A DNA stretch of 64,000 nucleotides. Source: Methylomicrobium sp035916875 (lineage in GTDB: Bacteria; Pseudomonadota; Gammaproteobacteria; Methylococcales; Methylomonadaceae). The translations under genes and the position numbers were made by a program. The notes under the pieces are model-generated. The model saw only the letters and a list, made by a program, of their open reading frames with translations, searched no databases and was not told where the DNA came from. Each line of letters opens with the position of its first letter. The first letter of the stretch is position 1. Below are positions 25,899 to 34,593 of this stretch, piece by piece. The stretch spans positions 26,998-90,997 of the forward strand of contig NZ_JAXUHN010000080.1 in NCBI RefSeq assembly GCF_035916875.1, written 5' to 3'.

Positions 25899-26924
25899 TT
25901 AATTGATTTTTGAAGAGTTTGAATAAGCAATCAGAGCATCCAGTTTGGCGCGCGCCGCGCCGCTGGCAATCAGCCCATCCGCCATTTTAACGCCGGCGTC
26001 GAACGAGTCGACAAGATTCGCCGCATAGATCGCCGCACCGGCATTCAGTACGACGATGTCGCGCGCAGAGCCGGGCTGATTATCGAGCACGGACTTCATC
26101 ATCGCAAAGCTTGTCTCGGCGTCGGCGATCGCCAGTTCCGCAAGACTTGCGCGTTTCATGCCGAACTGTTCTGGCGTCACCGTGTAGGTCGTAACGACGC
26201 CCGATTTCAGCTCGGCGATGTGCGATGGCGCAGCGATGCTGATTTCATCGAGGCCGTCGTCCGCGCTGACCACCAACACATGCCGGCTGCCGAGTTTTTT
26301 CAGCACCTGGGCTAATGGCTCGACCCATTCCTTCGCAAACACGCCGATCAACTGGTTCGGCGCGCCGGCCGGATTGGACAAGGGGCCGAGCAGATTGAAC
26401 AGCGTCCTGACCCCCATGTCTCGGCGCGCGGAACGAGTATATTGCATAGCGCCGTGCAGCTTTTGCGCAAACAAAAAGCCGACGCCGATCCCTTCGACGC
26501 AGCGAGCGACTTGATCCGGGCTCAACTCGAGATTCACGCCGGCCACTTCGAGCACGTCGGCGCTGCCGGAACGGCTCGACACCGAACGGTTGCCGTGCTT
26601 GGCGACCTTGGCGCCGGCCGCAGCGACCACAAAGGCGCAGGTCGTCGAAATATTGAACGTGTTCGCGCCGTCGCCGCCGGTGCCGCAGGTGTCTATCACA
26701 TACTCGCCCGTCACCGGCACCTTGCTTGCCAGTTCGCGCATCACTTCGGCCGCCGCGGCGATTTCGTCTATCGTTTCGCCCTTGCAGCGTAGCGCGATCA
26801 AAAAACCGCCGATCTGCGCGTCGGTCGCGCCGCCGCTCATGATCTGGCGCATCACCGCGCGCATCTGCTCGCGGGTCAGATCGTGTTTATCGAGCAGTTT
26901 TTGCAGGGCGTGTTGGATTTGCAT
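25899..26924 (-). CDS. trpD: Anthranilate phosphoribosyltransferase
   Basis: The 341-residue product has the PRPP-binding CGTGGDGANTFNIST, KHGNRSVSSRSGSADVLE, and GPLSNPAGAPNQLIGVF. I start at ATG 26924 (MQIQHALQKLL); the frame is open to 26966 but that sequence is not part of the family. About 105 bases with two palindromic repeats separate it from trpG. Confidence 0.96.
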   Translation of the reverse strand: MQIQHALQKLLDKHDLTREQMRAVMRQIMSGGATDAQIGGFLIALRCKGETIDEIAAAAEVMRELASKVPVTGEYVIDTCGTGGDGANTFNISTTCAFVVAAAGAKVAKHGNRSVSSRSGSADVLEVAGVNLELSPDQVARCVEGIGVGFLFAQKLHGAMQYTRSARRDMGVRTLFNLLGPLSNPAGAPNQLIGVFAKEWVEPLAQVLKKLGSRHVLVVSADDGLDEISIAAPSHIAELKSGVVTTYTVTPEQFGMKRASLAELAIADAETSFAMMKSVLDNQPGSARDIVVLNAGAAIYAANLVDSFDAGVKMADGLIASGAARAKLDALIAYSNSSKIN

Positions 26925-26948
26925 CAGAGGGTTCTGTTGTAGAGCTTT

Positions 26949-26969
26949 GTAGGGTATGCACCGCATACC
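26949..26969. repeat. GTAGGGTAYGC palindrome, copy 1
   Basis: The 21-base imperfect palindrome (GTAGGGTATGC / GCATACC) lies between trpG and trpD. It is paired with an inverted copy at 27006-27026 and has a third relative at 41706. Confidence 0.6.
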
Positions 26970-27005
26970 ATTTTCAGAGTTATCCTATATCAAGATATTA
27001 GAAAA

Positions 27006-27026
27006 GGTACGCAATGCGTACCCTAC
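27006..27026. repeat. GTAGGGTAYGC palindrome, copy 2 (inverted)
   Basis: GGTACGC-AAT-GCGTACC followed by CTAC is the reverse orientation of copy 1, 36 bases away. The pair could form a large stem, as in bacterial interspersed mosaic elements, within the trpG-trpD transcript. Confidence 0.6.
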
Positions 27027-27030
27027 CTTG

Positions 27031-27621
27031 TTATCTCTCCAAAAAATTCCGCAGCAGATCATGCCCATGCTCGGTCAAGATCGACTCGGGATGGAACTGC
27101 ACGCCTTCGATATCGAGCGTCTTATGACGGACGCCCATGATCTCGTCGATGTTGCCTTCCTCGTCCTGGGTCCAGGCGGTCACTTCGAGGCAATCGGGCA
27201 GGGTCTTCTGTTCAATCACCAGCGAATGATAACGGGTCGCGGTGAACGGGTTTTTCAGCCCCTTGAACACGCCGACGTTGTCGTGGTAAACCTCGGAGGT
27301 CTTGCCGTGCATGATGTGCTTGGCATGGATGATGTTTCCGCCGAAGGCATAGCCGATACTTTGGTGGCCGAGGCAGACGCCGAGGATCGGATAGCGGCCG
27401 GCTAATGTCATGATCGCTTCGACCGAGACGCCGGCTTCTCTGGGCGTGCAAGGGCCCGGCGAAATTACGATCTTGTCGGGCGCCAGGCGCTCGATGTCTT
27501 CGACCGTGACTTGGTCGTTGCGCACGACCGTCACGTCCGCGCCGAGTTCGCCGAAATATTGCACCAGGTTGTAGGTGAACGAATCGTAATTGTCGATCAT
27601 CACCACTTTGATTGCGCTCAT
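27031..27621 (-). CDS. trpG: Anthranilate synthase glutaminase subunit
   Basis: The 196-residue class I amidotransferase supplies ammonia to TrpE. The catalytic Cys is in GVCLGHQSIGYAFGG and the His-Glu pair in VQFHPESIL. The start ATG at 27621 overlaps the trpE stop by 4 bases. In some bacteria this subunit also serves aminodeoxychorismate synthase; no pabB is in the window. Confidence 0.95.
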   Translation of the reverse strand: MSAIKVVMIDNYDSFTYNLVQYFGELGADVTVVRNDQVTVEDIERLAPDKIVISPGPCTPREAGVSVEAIMTLAGRYPILGVCLGHQSIGYAFGGNIIHAKHIMHGKTSEVYHDNVGVFKGLKNPFTATRYHSLVIEQKTLPDCLEVTAWTQDEEGNIDEIMGVRHKTLDIEGVQFHPESILTEHGHDLLRNFLER

Positions 27622-29105
27622 GCTCCTTCTCCTTCGAGTCCTGCTTCGGCCATGCTGACCGCGCGGAAGATCGCCCGGCCTTTGTTCATCGTTTCGTCCC
27701 ATTCGTTGCGCGGTATCGAATCATAGACGATGCCGGCGCCGGCCTGGATGTGCAGCACGCTGTCCTTGATCACGGCCGTGCGGATCGCGATCGCGGTATC
27801 GAGATTGCCGGACCAGGCGATGTAACCGACCGCGCCCGCGTAGATGCCGCGTTTGACAGGCTCCAGCTCGTCGATGATTTCCATCGCGCGGATTTTCGGC
27901 GCGCCGCTGACGGTGCCGGCCGGAAAGGTCGCGGCGAGCACGTCGAAGGCGTTTTTTCCCGCTTTGAGGCGTCCGTTCACATTCGAGACGATGTGCATCA
28001 CATGCGAGTAGCGTTCGACGATCATCTTTTCGGTCAACTGCACGCTGCCGATTTCGGCGACTCGGCCGGTATCGTTGCGGCCGAGATCGATCAGCATCAG
28101 ATGCTCGGCGATTTCCTTCGGATCGGCCAAAAGTTCCTTTTCGAGCGCAAGGTCCTGCTCCTGCGTTGCGCCGCGGCGGCGGGTACCGGCGATCGGACGT
28201 ACGGTCACGATATTGTCTTCGAGCCGGACCAGAATTTCCGGCGACGAGCCGACGATATGGAAATCGCCGAGATTCAGGAAGAACATATACGGCGACGGAT
28301 TCAGGCAGCGCAACGCGCGGTACAAATTCAACGGCGCGGCGGTATAAGGAATCGATAACCGCTGCGACAAGACCACCTGCATGATGTCGCCGTCGGTGAT
28401 GTATTCCTTGGCCTTGCGCACCGCATCTTCGAAGCCTTGCTGGGTAAAACCGGAGACGAAATCGGATTCGTTGACCTTTTTGGGCGCCGAGTGACGGGCA
28501 GGCTTGGCCTGCACTTCACGCAGTTTGACCGACCATTCGTGCAAGCGCTGCTGCGCTCGCTCATAAGCCCGGTCTTCGCTAGGATCGGCATGTGTTAACA
28601 GCAGCAGCTTGCCTGACAGATTATCGAACACCAGCATTTCCTCGGACACCATCAACACGATATCCGGATTGCCGAGTGGATCGGGCTTGCCGGCGCTGCT
28701 GAGACGCGGTTCGATATAAGAAATCGTCTCATAGCCGAAATAGCCGACCAAACCGCCGTTGAAACGCGGCAGATCGTCGATGTCGGGCACTTTATAGCGC
28801 GCCTTGAACTGTTCGATCCAGAGCAGCGGATTGTCGAGTACGGCCGTTTCGACGATCTCGCCGTTTTTTTCCAGATTGATCCGGTTGCCGATCACCTTGA
28901 CGATCGTTTTGCAGGGCAGTCCGATGATCGAATAACGTCCCCATTGCTCGCCGCCGAGCACCGATTCGAAGAGGTAGGAATAGGCGCCGTCGGCCAACTT
29001 CAGATAGGCGCTAAGCGGCGTGTCCAGATCGGCCAGCACTTCCCGGCTGACCGGGATGCGGTTATAGCCCTGGCGGGCATATTGATTGAATTGTTCCGGG
29101 GTCAT
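27618..29105 (-). CDS. trpE: Anthranilate synthase component I
   Basis: The 495-residue chorismate-using subunit has FNGGLVGYFGYETISYIEPR, GSSPEILVRLEDN, RPIAGTRRRGATQEQD and the C-terminal AGTVSGAPKIRAMEIIDELEP. No Trp-rich leader peptide or obvious attenuator is seen upstream. It begins 151 bases after rpe, and a palindrome at 29218 lies in that gap. Confidence 0.96.
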   Translation of the reverse strand: MTPEQFNQYARQGYNRIPVSREVLADLDTPLSAYLKLADGAYSYLFESVLGGEQWGRYSIIGLPCKTIVKVIGNRINLEKNGEIVETAVLDNPLLWIEQFKARYKVPDIDDLPRFNGGLVGYFGYETISYIEPRLSSAGKPDPLGNPDIVLMVSEEMLVFDNLSGKLLLLTHADPSEDRAYERAQQRLHEWSVKLREVQAKPARHSAPKKVNESDFVSGFTQQGFEDAVRKAKEYITDGDIMQVVLSQRLSIPYTAAPLNLYRALRCLNPSPYMFFLNLGDFHIVGSSPEILVRLEDNIVTVRPIAGTRRRGATQEQDLALEKELLADPKEIAEHLMLIDLGRNDTGRVAEIGSVQLTEKMIVERYSHVMHIVSNVNGRLKAGKNAFDVLAATFPAGTVSGAPKIRAMEIIDELEPVKRGIYAGAVGYIAWSGNLDTAIAIRTAVIKDSVLHIQAGAGIVYDSIPRNEWDETMNKGRAIFRAVSMAEAGLEGEGA

Positions 29106-29217
29106 TCTGTTTCTTCAAACTGCGCCCTGCGCCTGATCAAACCAAATGCGCGCAGAAATGGCAAAAATGGGATTATGTTATTCGGCAATTACTCCGGCAT
29201 CGCTTTTAATTGCGAAC

Positions 29218-29243
29218 GATGGGCTTCCTGACGTCAGCCCATC
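29218..29243. repeat. GATGGGCT...AGCCCATC palindrome
   Basis: Perfect 8-base arms are separated by 10 bases, including TGACGTCA. It lies between rpe and trpE, and is probably a REP-like element or a weak terminator of rpe. Confidence 0.5.
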
Positions 29244-29256
29244 CTATGGCAATGTT

Positions 29257-29931
29257 TTATTTGCCGGCTTTCGCAAGTTCGGCGCGCATCTCGTCGATGA
29301 TCTTCTTGTAATCGGGCTTGCCGAAAATCGCAGAACCCGCGACGAACGTATCGGCGCCGGCTTCCTTGATTGCACGGATATTGGCGCCGTTGACGCCGCC
29401 GTCGATTTCGAGACGGATGTTCAAACCGCTGTCGTCGATTTTCTTGCGCACTTCACGCAGCTTGGTCAACGCGGACGGAATGAACGATTGCCCGCCAAAG
29501 CCCGGATTGACCGACATCAACAGAATGATGTCCAGCTTGTCCATCACATAATCCAGATAATGCAGCGGCGTGCCAGGATTGAACACCAAGCCGGCCTTGC
29601 AGCCGTTGTCCTTGATCAGTTGCAGGGTGCGGTCGATATGCACGGACGCTTCCGGGTGGAAGGTAATGATGCTGGCACCAGCCTTCGCGAAGTCCGGCAC
29701 GATGCGGTCCACCGGCTCGATCATCAAATGCACGTCGATCGGGGCGGTCACGCCGTGTTTTCTGAGCGCCTCGCAAACCAGAGGGCCGATAGTCAGGTTC
29801 GGGACAAAATGATTGTCCATCACGTCAAAATGCACAATGTCGGCGCCGGCAGCCAATACGTTATCGACTTCCTCGCCCAATTTGGCGAAATTGGCCGACA
29901 GGATGGAAGGCGCAATCCAATTTTCGTTCAT
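29257..29931 (-). CDS. rpe: Ribulose-phosphate 3-epimerase
   Basis: The 224-residue TIM-barrel epimerase interconverts ribulose-5-P and xylulose-5-P, feeding both the pentose pathway and RuMP regeneration. VHFDVMDNHFVPNLTIG, HPEAS and VNPGFGGQ hold the metal and phosphate ligands; IDGGVNGANI is near the end. In other gammaproteobacteria rpe-gph precede trp genes; gph is missing here. Confidence 0.95.
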   Translation of the reverse strand: MNENWIAPSILSANFAKLGEEVDNVLAAGADIVHFDVMDNHFVPNLTIGPLVCEALRKHGVTAPIDVHLMIEPVDRIVPDFAKAGASIITFHPEASVHIDRTLQLIKDNGCKAGLVFNPGTPLHYLDYVMDKLDIILLMSVNPGFGGQSFIPSALTKLREVRKKIDDSGLNIRLEIDGGVNGANIRAIKEAGADTFVAGSAIFGKPDYKKIIDEMRAELAKAGK

Positions 29932-30042
29932 TATCGTCTCCTCGCGTTTAAACTTGGTTTAAACAGGGCATTATATCTTTTTTTTTGCCGACAGGCTTCG
30001 ATATACAATAGCCGTTTGCAATCTTACCGGAAAAACTCCACG

Positions 30043-30897
30043 ATGAAACTGGTCACCTTCACGCACCACCAAGCAACCCGCGTCGGCGCGGTCGTCGAAG
30101 ACTTTGTTGTCGATAGCCTGGGCAATGCCGACATTCCGGCGCGGATGATCGATTTTCTCGACACGGGCACAAAAGCGCTCACAGCAATGCAGGCGCAAAT
30201 CGACAGCGGCAAGCACCGCATTCCATTCACGGAAGTCAGCCTCGAAGCGCCGGTGCCTCGGCCCGGCAAGTATCTAGCGATCAGCCTTAACTATGCGGAT
30301 CATATTGCGGAAACCGGCAAAGACAGGCCCGAATACCCGAGCTTTTTCACCAAACAAAGCACCTGCGTGATCGGGACCGGCGCTGCGATTCACCGCCCCA
30401 AGGTATCGGATAAGCTCGATTATGAAGGAGAGTTGGCCTTCATAATCGGCCGGCGCTGCCGCCACGTACCGGTCGAAAAAGCGCATGAAGTGATTGCCGG
30501 CTATACAATTGCGAACGACGTGTCGGTACGCGACTGGCAGGCGCGCTCGCCGACCATGATGATCGGAAAGTCATTCGACACGACAGGACCTTTGGGGCCC
30601 TGGATCGTCACGTCGGACGAGATTGGCGATCCGCACAATTTGAATCTCCTTACCTGGGTCGATGATGAACTGCGCCAGCATGCGAATACCTCCCAAATGC
30701 TGTTCAATTGCTATGAAATGGTCGCCTATTTGTCCGCAGCAATGACATTGGAGGCGGGCGACGTCATCAGCACCGGTACGCCGGCCGGGGTCGGCGTCAA
30801 GATGCAACCGCGCGGCTACTTGAAACCGGGGCAAACGGTCAGGATCGAAATCGAGGGCATCGGCACACTAGCCAATTCGGTCATCATGGAACCGTAA
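30043..30897 (+). CDS. Fumarylacetoacetate hydrolase family protein
   Basis: The 284-residue protein belongs to the FAH superfamily. Metal-binding LDYEGELAFIIGRRC, substrate-region NDVSVRDWQ, and GDVISTGTPAGVG are clear. Members hydrolyse or decarboxylate acylpyruvates and related 2-keto acids; the substrate here is not evident. The ATG at 30043 is the right start (MKLVTFTHHQ). The frame is open upstream but runs antisense through rpe. It converges on the histidine kinase gene. Confidence 0.88.
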   Translation: MKLVTFTHHQATRVGAVVEDFVVDSLGNADIPARMIDFLDTGTKALTAMQAQIDSGKHRIPFTEVSLEAPVPRPGKYLAISLNYADHIAETGKDRPEYPSFFTKQSTCVIGTGAAIHRPKVSDKLDYEGELAFIIGRRCRHVPVEKAHEVIAGYTIANDVSVRDWQARSPTMMIGKSFDTTGPLGPWIVTSDEIGDPHNLNLLTWVDDELRQHANTSQMLFNCYEMVAYLSAAMTLEAGDVISTGTPAGVGVKMQPRGYLKPGQTVRIEIEGIGTLANSVIMEP

Positions 30898-30907
30898 ACA
30901 GCCCTCG

Positions 30908-32518
30908 CTAGGAGACGCGCTTGACCGGCGCGGACACACCCATTTTTTGCGGCTGCGTTTTGTCGACTTTTCTTCTGGGAAGAGGAAACAACACCGTTAC
31001 CTTCAAGCCGTCCAGTTCCGAAACGCCAAGACTGAACTCGGCGCCGTGGATCGCGACGATTCTTTGCACAATCGAAAAGCCGAGTCCGGTCCCCTGCGCG
31101 ACGCTGGCAGTCTCCGCTAAACGGTGGAAGCGTTTGAGAGATTTTTCGTAGGCTTCGGGCGCAATCCCCGGACCTGAGTCCTCAACGCGCAATTCTACAT
31201 TTTTTTCTTTATCGGTCAGATAGATCTTGATGCTGCCGTATTCGGGCGTATATTTGATCGCGTTATCGATAATATTGCGGATCAATATGTTCAGCAATTG
31301 CGGATTGGCAACGATTTCCGCCGATGATTCGTCAATAAATTCGACTTCTATCGATTTTCTGTACGCTTCATGCTCCAGATCCGTGATCACCTGGATGACT
31401 TCCGCCGATAATTTGACCGTGGTTTTTTCGAGATACTCAGGCCCGGAGTCTATCCGCGAAAACGTCAGCAATTGCTTCACCATGTAGCTCATTTTATTGA
31501 CAGCCTGCTCTATCCGTTTCAATGCCTGGCGTTGAATTTGCTCGTCCTGCGTTTTAAGCGCCACCTGCACCTGCGTCAACAACCCCGCCAACGGCGTTCT
31601 GAGTTCGTGCGAGGCATCCGCGGTAAAACGGCGTTCGTGCTCAAACGCTTCTTCAAGCTGACCGAACAAACTATTCAGCGCGTTGACCATCGGCACAATC
31701 TCATTCGGGAGATTTTCTACCGATAGCGGTTTGAGGTAGCTGACTTCCCGGCGCGTCAGCGCTTTTTGCAATTGGCTAATCGGCATCAAGACATTGCCGA
31801 TGATCAGCCATATCACGAGAGCCAAAACAGGCATCCCCACCAGAAACTGCATGACCAGTTGCTCGGAAATTTCATCGGTCAATTGCTTGCGGATCGCTTC
31901 TTGCTGGCCGACATGAATCACATAATCGCCCGTGGTGCTCGATACACTGAACACATGCCACAAGCTGCCTTCGCTTTGGACTTCGCTGAACCCCTGTTTG
32001 GCAAAGGTAAATGGGACCTGAGGCGCGCTTTCGGAACGCAACAGCAAGCCTTTATTCTTAGACCAAAGCTGAAAGGCGACTTTGCGCTCATACTTCAGGC
32101 TGAGCGCATGGTCTTTCAGGGAACCGTCAAACCCATGCAAAACCAGCCCTCCCTGCCCGGCGTCTTTCAAATCATCTGCCAACAACCCCTGCTTCTTCCC
32201 GGAATGCAAAAGCAATCCTTTTTCTTCCGACCATAACTGATAAGCCAGTTTTCGTTGATAGGTTTCGGTAAACTTCGGATCGCTATTGCCCTGAGCCAAA
32301 CGTCCTTGCCGCCAATAATCAGGCAAAGAACCGTCCAACAGCAAGCTGTCGACAAAAGCCAGCAGGACTTTACCCGATTGCGCCAGTTCCGCATCGAATA
32401 ATTCGGCGACTTCGTCACGGGTCGCCTTATAGCTGGAAAAGGCGGTGACCCCCCAAACCACCATCGTCGCCGACAACAGCGAAACCAGCAGTAATTGCCG
32501 TAAAGAGTAATTCATCAA
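30908..32518 (-). CDS. Sensor histidine kinase (QseC/PmrB-like)
   Basis: The 536-residue kinase has an N-terminal span (about 8-28), a long periplasmic domain to about 222, a second span (223-245), and a HAMP-like linker. The DHp motif is ASHELRTPL (His304), followed by NIIDNAIKYTP, DSGPGI and GTGLGFSIVQRI. The sensor has an internal duplication: residues 89-107 and 145-163 share K[LV]A[YF]QLWSxxKGLLL. It overlaps its response regulator by 4 bases. The ligand is unknown. Confidence 0.93.
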   Translation of the reverse strand: MMNYSLRQLLLVSLLSATMVVWGVTAFSSYKATRDEVAELFDAELAQSGKVLLAFVDSLLLDGSLPDYWRQGRLAQGNSDPKFTETYQRKLAYQLWSEEKGLLLHSGKKQGLLADDLKDAGQGGLVLHGFDGSLKDHALSLKYERKVAFQLWSKNKGLLLRSESAPQVPFTFAKQGFSEVQSEGSLWHVFSVSSTTGDYVIHVGQQEAIRKQLTDEISEQLVMQFLVGMPVLALVIWLIIGNVLMPISQLQKALTRREVSYLKPLSVENLPNEIVPMVNALNSLFGQLEEAFEHERRFTADASHELRTPLAGLLTQVQVALKTQDEQIQRQALKRIEQAVNKMSYMVKQLLTFSRIDSGPEYLEKTTVKLSAEVIQVITDLEHEAYRKSIEVEFIDESSAEIVANPQLLNILIRNIIDNAIKYTPEYGSIKIYLTDKEKNVELRVEDSGPGIAPEAYEKSLKRFHRLAETASVAQGTGLGFSIVQRIVAIHGAEFSLGVSELDGLKVTVLFPLPRRKVDKTQPQKMGVSAPVKRVS

Positions 32519-33180
32519 CCTTCTTCAGCATCAATGATGTAGCCAACCCCTCTGACCGTCCGAATCAGAGCAGGATCGAGTTTTTTCCTGAGATAATGAA
32601 TGTGCACTTCGACCGTATTACTTTCGATATCGGAATCCCATGAGTATAGACTCTCTTCCAGACGCGCGCGCGATACGACCCGGCCGATGTTGCTCATCAG
32701 AAAACTCAGTATTTCGAATTCTTTTTGCGATAGATCGACTTTTTCGTCATTGTACGTCACGATATGCGAGGCCGGGTCGAGGACCAGGCCTTTATGCACG
32801 ATATTCGGTGTACCCCGGCCTTCATTCCGTCTGGACAAAGCGCGCAAGCGAGCGCAAACCTCGGTAAGATCGAACGGCTTGATTACAAAATCGTCCGCGC
32901 CGCTATCGAGGCCAGTCACTCGATCGGAAATGGTGTCGCGGGCCGTCAAGACCATCACCGGCGTTTCATCCTTGCGGGCGCGCAACTCTTGCAAGAGATC
33001 CATGCCGTCCATGTCCGGCAAGCCCAAATCCAGCACGATCAGTTCATACAGGTTATTTTTCAGCGCTTCTTCGGCAAGTTTCCCGGTGGTAAACCAATCG
33101 ACCGCATAGCCTTCCATTTTCAGGCCGGTCATTAACCCTTCCCCCAGGATTTCATCATCTTCAACCAGTAATAGTCTCAT
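32515..33180 (-). CDS. OmpR-family response regulator (QseB/PmrA-like)
   Basis: The 221-residue regulator has a receiver domain with the acidic pair EDD (7-9), phosphoacceptor Asp51 in VLDLGLPDMDG, the conserved Thr in MVLTARD, and Lys in FVIKPFDL. Residues 125-220 are a winged helix (SNIGRVVSRARLEESLYSWD). It controls genes with the kinase encoded next to it. Confidence 0.94.
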   Translation of the reverse strand: MRLLLVEDDEILGEGLMTGLKMEGYAVDWFTTGKLAEEALKNNLYELIVLDLGLPDMDGMDLLQELRARKDETPVMVLTARDTISDRVTGLDSGADDFVIKPFDLTEVCARLRALSRRNEGRGTPNIVHKGLVLDPASHIVTYNDEKVDLSQKEFEILSFLMSNIGRVVSRARLEESLYSWDSDIESNTVEVHIHYLRKKLDPALIRTVRGVGYIIDAEEG

Positions 33181-33243
33181 GCAATTTCTCTATTTCATTT
33201 TTAAAAGCCGCGCAGCCCTCGTTGATATGCTCCACCCGCCTGT

Positions 33244-33516
33244 TTACTGTTGCGGCGGCACATAACCTTCCGGCATCGCGTCATTACCTTCAAACAAAAA
33301 CTTGTCTCTTTCTTGCGCCAGAAAAGCCTTGGCTTTCGGATCAAAGCTGGCCAAACGGTATTCATTGATCAACATCGTCTGCTTGGCAATCCATTGCTGC
33401 CAGGCCATTTTCGATATTTTTTCATAGATTTCCTGCCCTTTCGGTCCGGGAAAAGGCGGCGCATCGAAGCCTTCCGATTCCACACCCAACTTTGCGCATT
33501 TAACCTGTCTTGTCAT
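33244..33516 (-). CDS. yggX: Fe(2+)-trafficking protein YggX
   Basis: The 90-residue protein with conserved Cys7 (TRQVKCAKLG) and GPKGQEIYEKISKMAWQQW is typical of YggX, which protects iron-sulphur clusters from oxidation. It overlaps mutY by 17 bases. That pairing is conserved and links it to an Fe-S enzyme. Confidence 0.95.
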   Translation of the reverse strand: MTRQVKCAKLGVESEGFDAPPFPGPKGQEIYEKISKMAWQQWIAKQTMLINEYRLASFDPKAKAFLAQERDKFLFEGNDAMPEGYVPPQQ

Positions 33517-34567
33517 GTTTGCCCTCTTGGTTTTGATATTGTTTCAGTAACCGTTTGATCGGCGCCGCCAAGCCTAAGCGGCCAATAGATTCGATTCGAT
33601 ACCACTCCGCCGAGCCCGCTTCGCTGACGCCACTGATCCTACTGTCGGTCAAAATCACCAGTGGCGTGTAATCGAGATGAAAATGCGAAAAGGTATGACG
33701 CCGCTTGTCCATCACATTCCGATCTATAATCGTGATATTGTGGTCCTGGCACCAAGCCAATGCCTGCTCCAGACTTTCAAATTCAGGTAGACACCACAGA
33801 CCGCCCCAAATTCCGGCAGGTGGCCGTTTTTCAAGAAAAACTTGTTGCCGGGTATTGGCTAGCAACAGAAAAGCCCGCTCTTTGGTCGGCAAAGTTTTGG
33901 ACGGTTTCGGCGTAGGAAAAGCGGCAACACATCCTGACGCAAACGCCAGGCAGTCGGCATTCAGAGGACACGCATCACACGCAGGCCGCCCGCGCGTACA
34001 AACCGTCGCGCCCAAATCCATGATCGCCTGCGTATAATCCGCCGCCCGGTGCTCGGGCGTCAGTGCGCGGCTGAGTTCCCATAGTTGTTTGTTTACTTTC
34101 GCCTCGCCGGGCCAGCCCGAGATGGCCCGATAACGCGCCAACACCCGCCTGACATTGCCGTCTAGAATCGGATGACTCCGGTCATAGGCGATGCACATGA
34201 TCGCACCGGCGGTCGATAATCCGATACCGGGCAATTGCTGAAGCTCTTCCGGCGTATCGGGAAACCGTCCCAGACTTTGTATGCTCAACGCAGTTTTATG
34301 CAAGTTGCGCGCCCGCGCATAATAGCCCAATCCCGACCAGTACTGTAGCACCTCATCAAGGGGTGCTTGCGCCAAGGACTCGACGGTCGGAAATCTTGCC
34401 ATGAACGCATCGAAGTAAGGGATGACCGTTGCAACTTGCGTCTGCTGCAGCATTGTCTCGGATATCCAGACCCGATAAGGCGATTTATCCTGCTGCCAGG
34501 GCAAATCCTTGCGTCCATGCTGATCAAACCATGCAAGGATGCGCTCGTCAAACGCTAAACTGTTCAT
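33500..34567 (-). CDS. mutY: Adenine DNA glycosylase
   Basis: The 355-residue enzyme removes A opposite 8-oxoG. The catalytic Glu is in ISETMLQQTQV, the helix-hairpin-helix in LQQLPGIGLSTAGAI, and the catalytic Asp in ILDGNVRRVLARY. The Fe-S cysteines follow C-x6-C-x2-C-x5-C (CTRGRPACDACPLNADC). The C-terminal NUDIX-like domain recognises 8-oxoG. Confidence 0.96.
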   Translation of the reverse strand: MNSLAFDERILAWFDQHGRKDLPWQQDKSPYRVWISETMLQQTQVATVIPYFDAFMARFPTVESLAQAPLDEVLQYWSGLGYYARARNLHKTALSIQSLGRFPDTPEELQQLPGIGLSTAGAIMCIAYDRSHPILDGNVRRVLARYRAISGWPGEAKVNKQLWELSRALTPEHRAADYTQAIMDLGATVCTRGRPACDACPLNADCLAFASGCVAAFPTPKPSKTLPTKERAFLLLANTRQQVFLEKRPPAGIWGGLWCLPEFESLEQALAWCQDHNITIIDRNVMDKRRHTFSHFHLDYTPLVILTDSRISGVSEAGSAEWYRIESIGRLGLAAPIKRLLKQYQNQEGKHDKTG

Positions 34568-34593
34568 CGTGCGATCGTAATATCAGGCATTGA

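Noticed and set aside
29106..29256. Trp attenuator leader before trpE
   Set aside because: No short frame with adjacent Trp codons and no attenuator hairpin set was found.
29146..30042. N-terminal extension of the FAH-family frame
   Set aside because: The extension reads antisense to rpe; the family start is the ATG at 30043.
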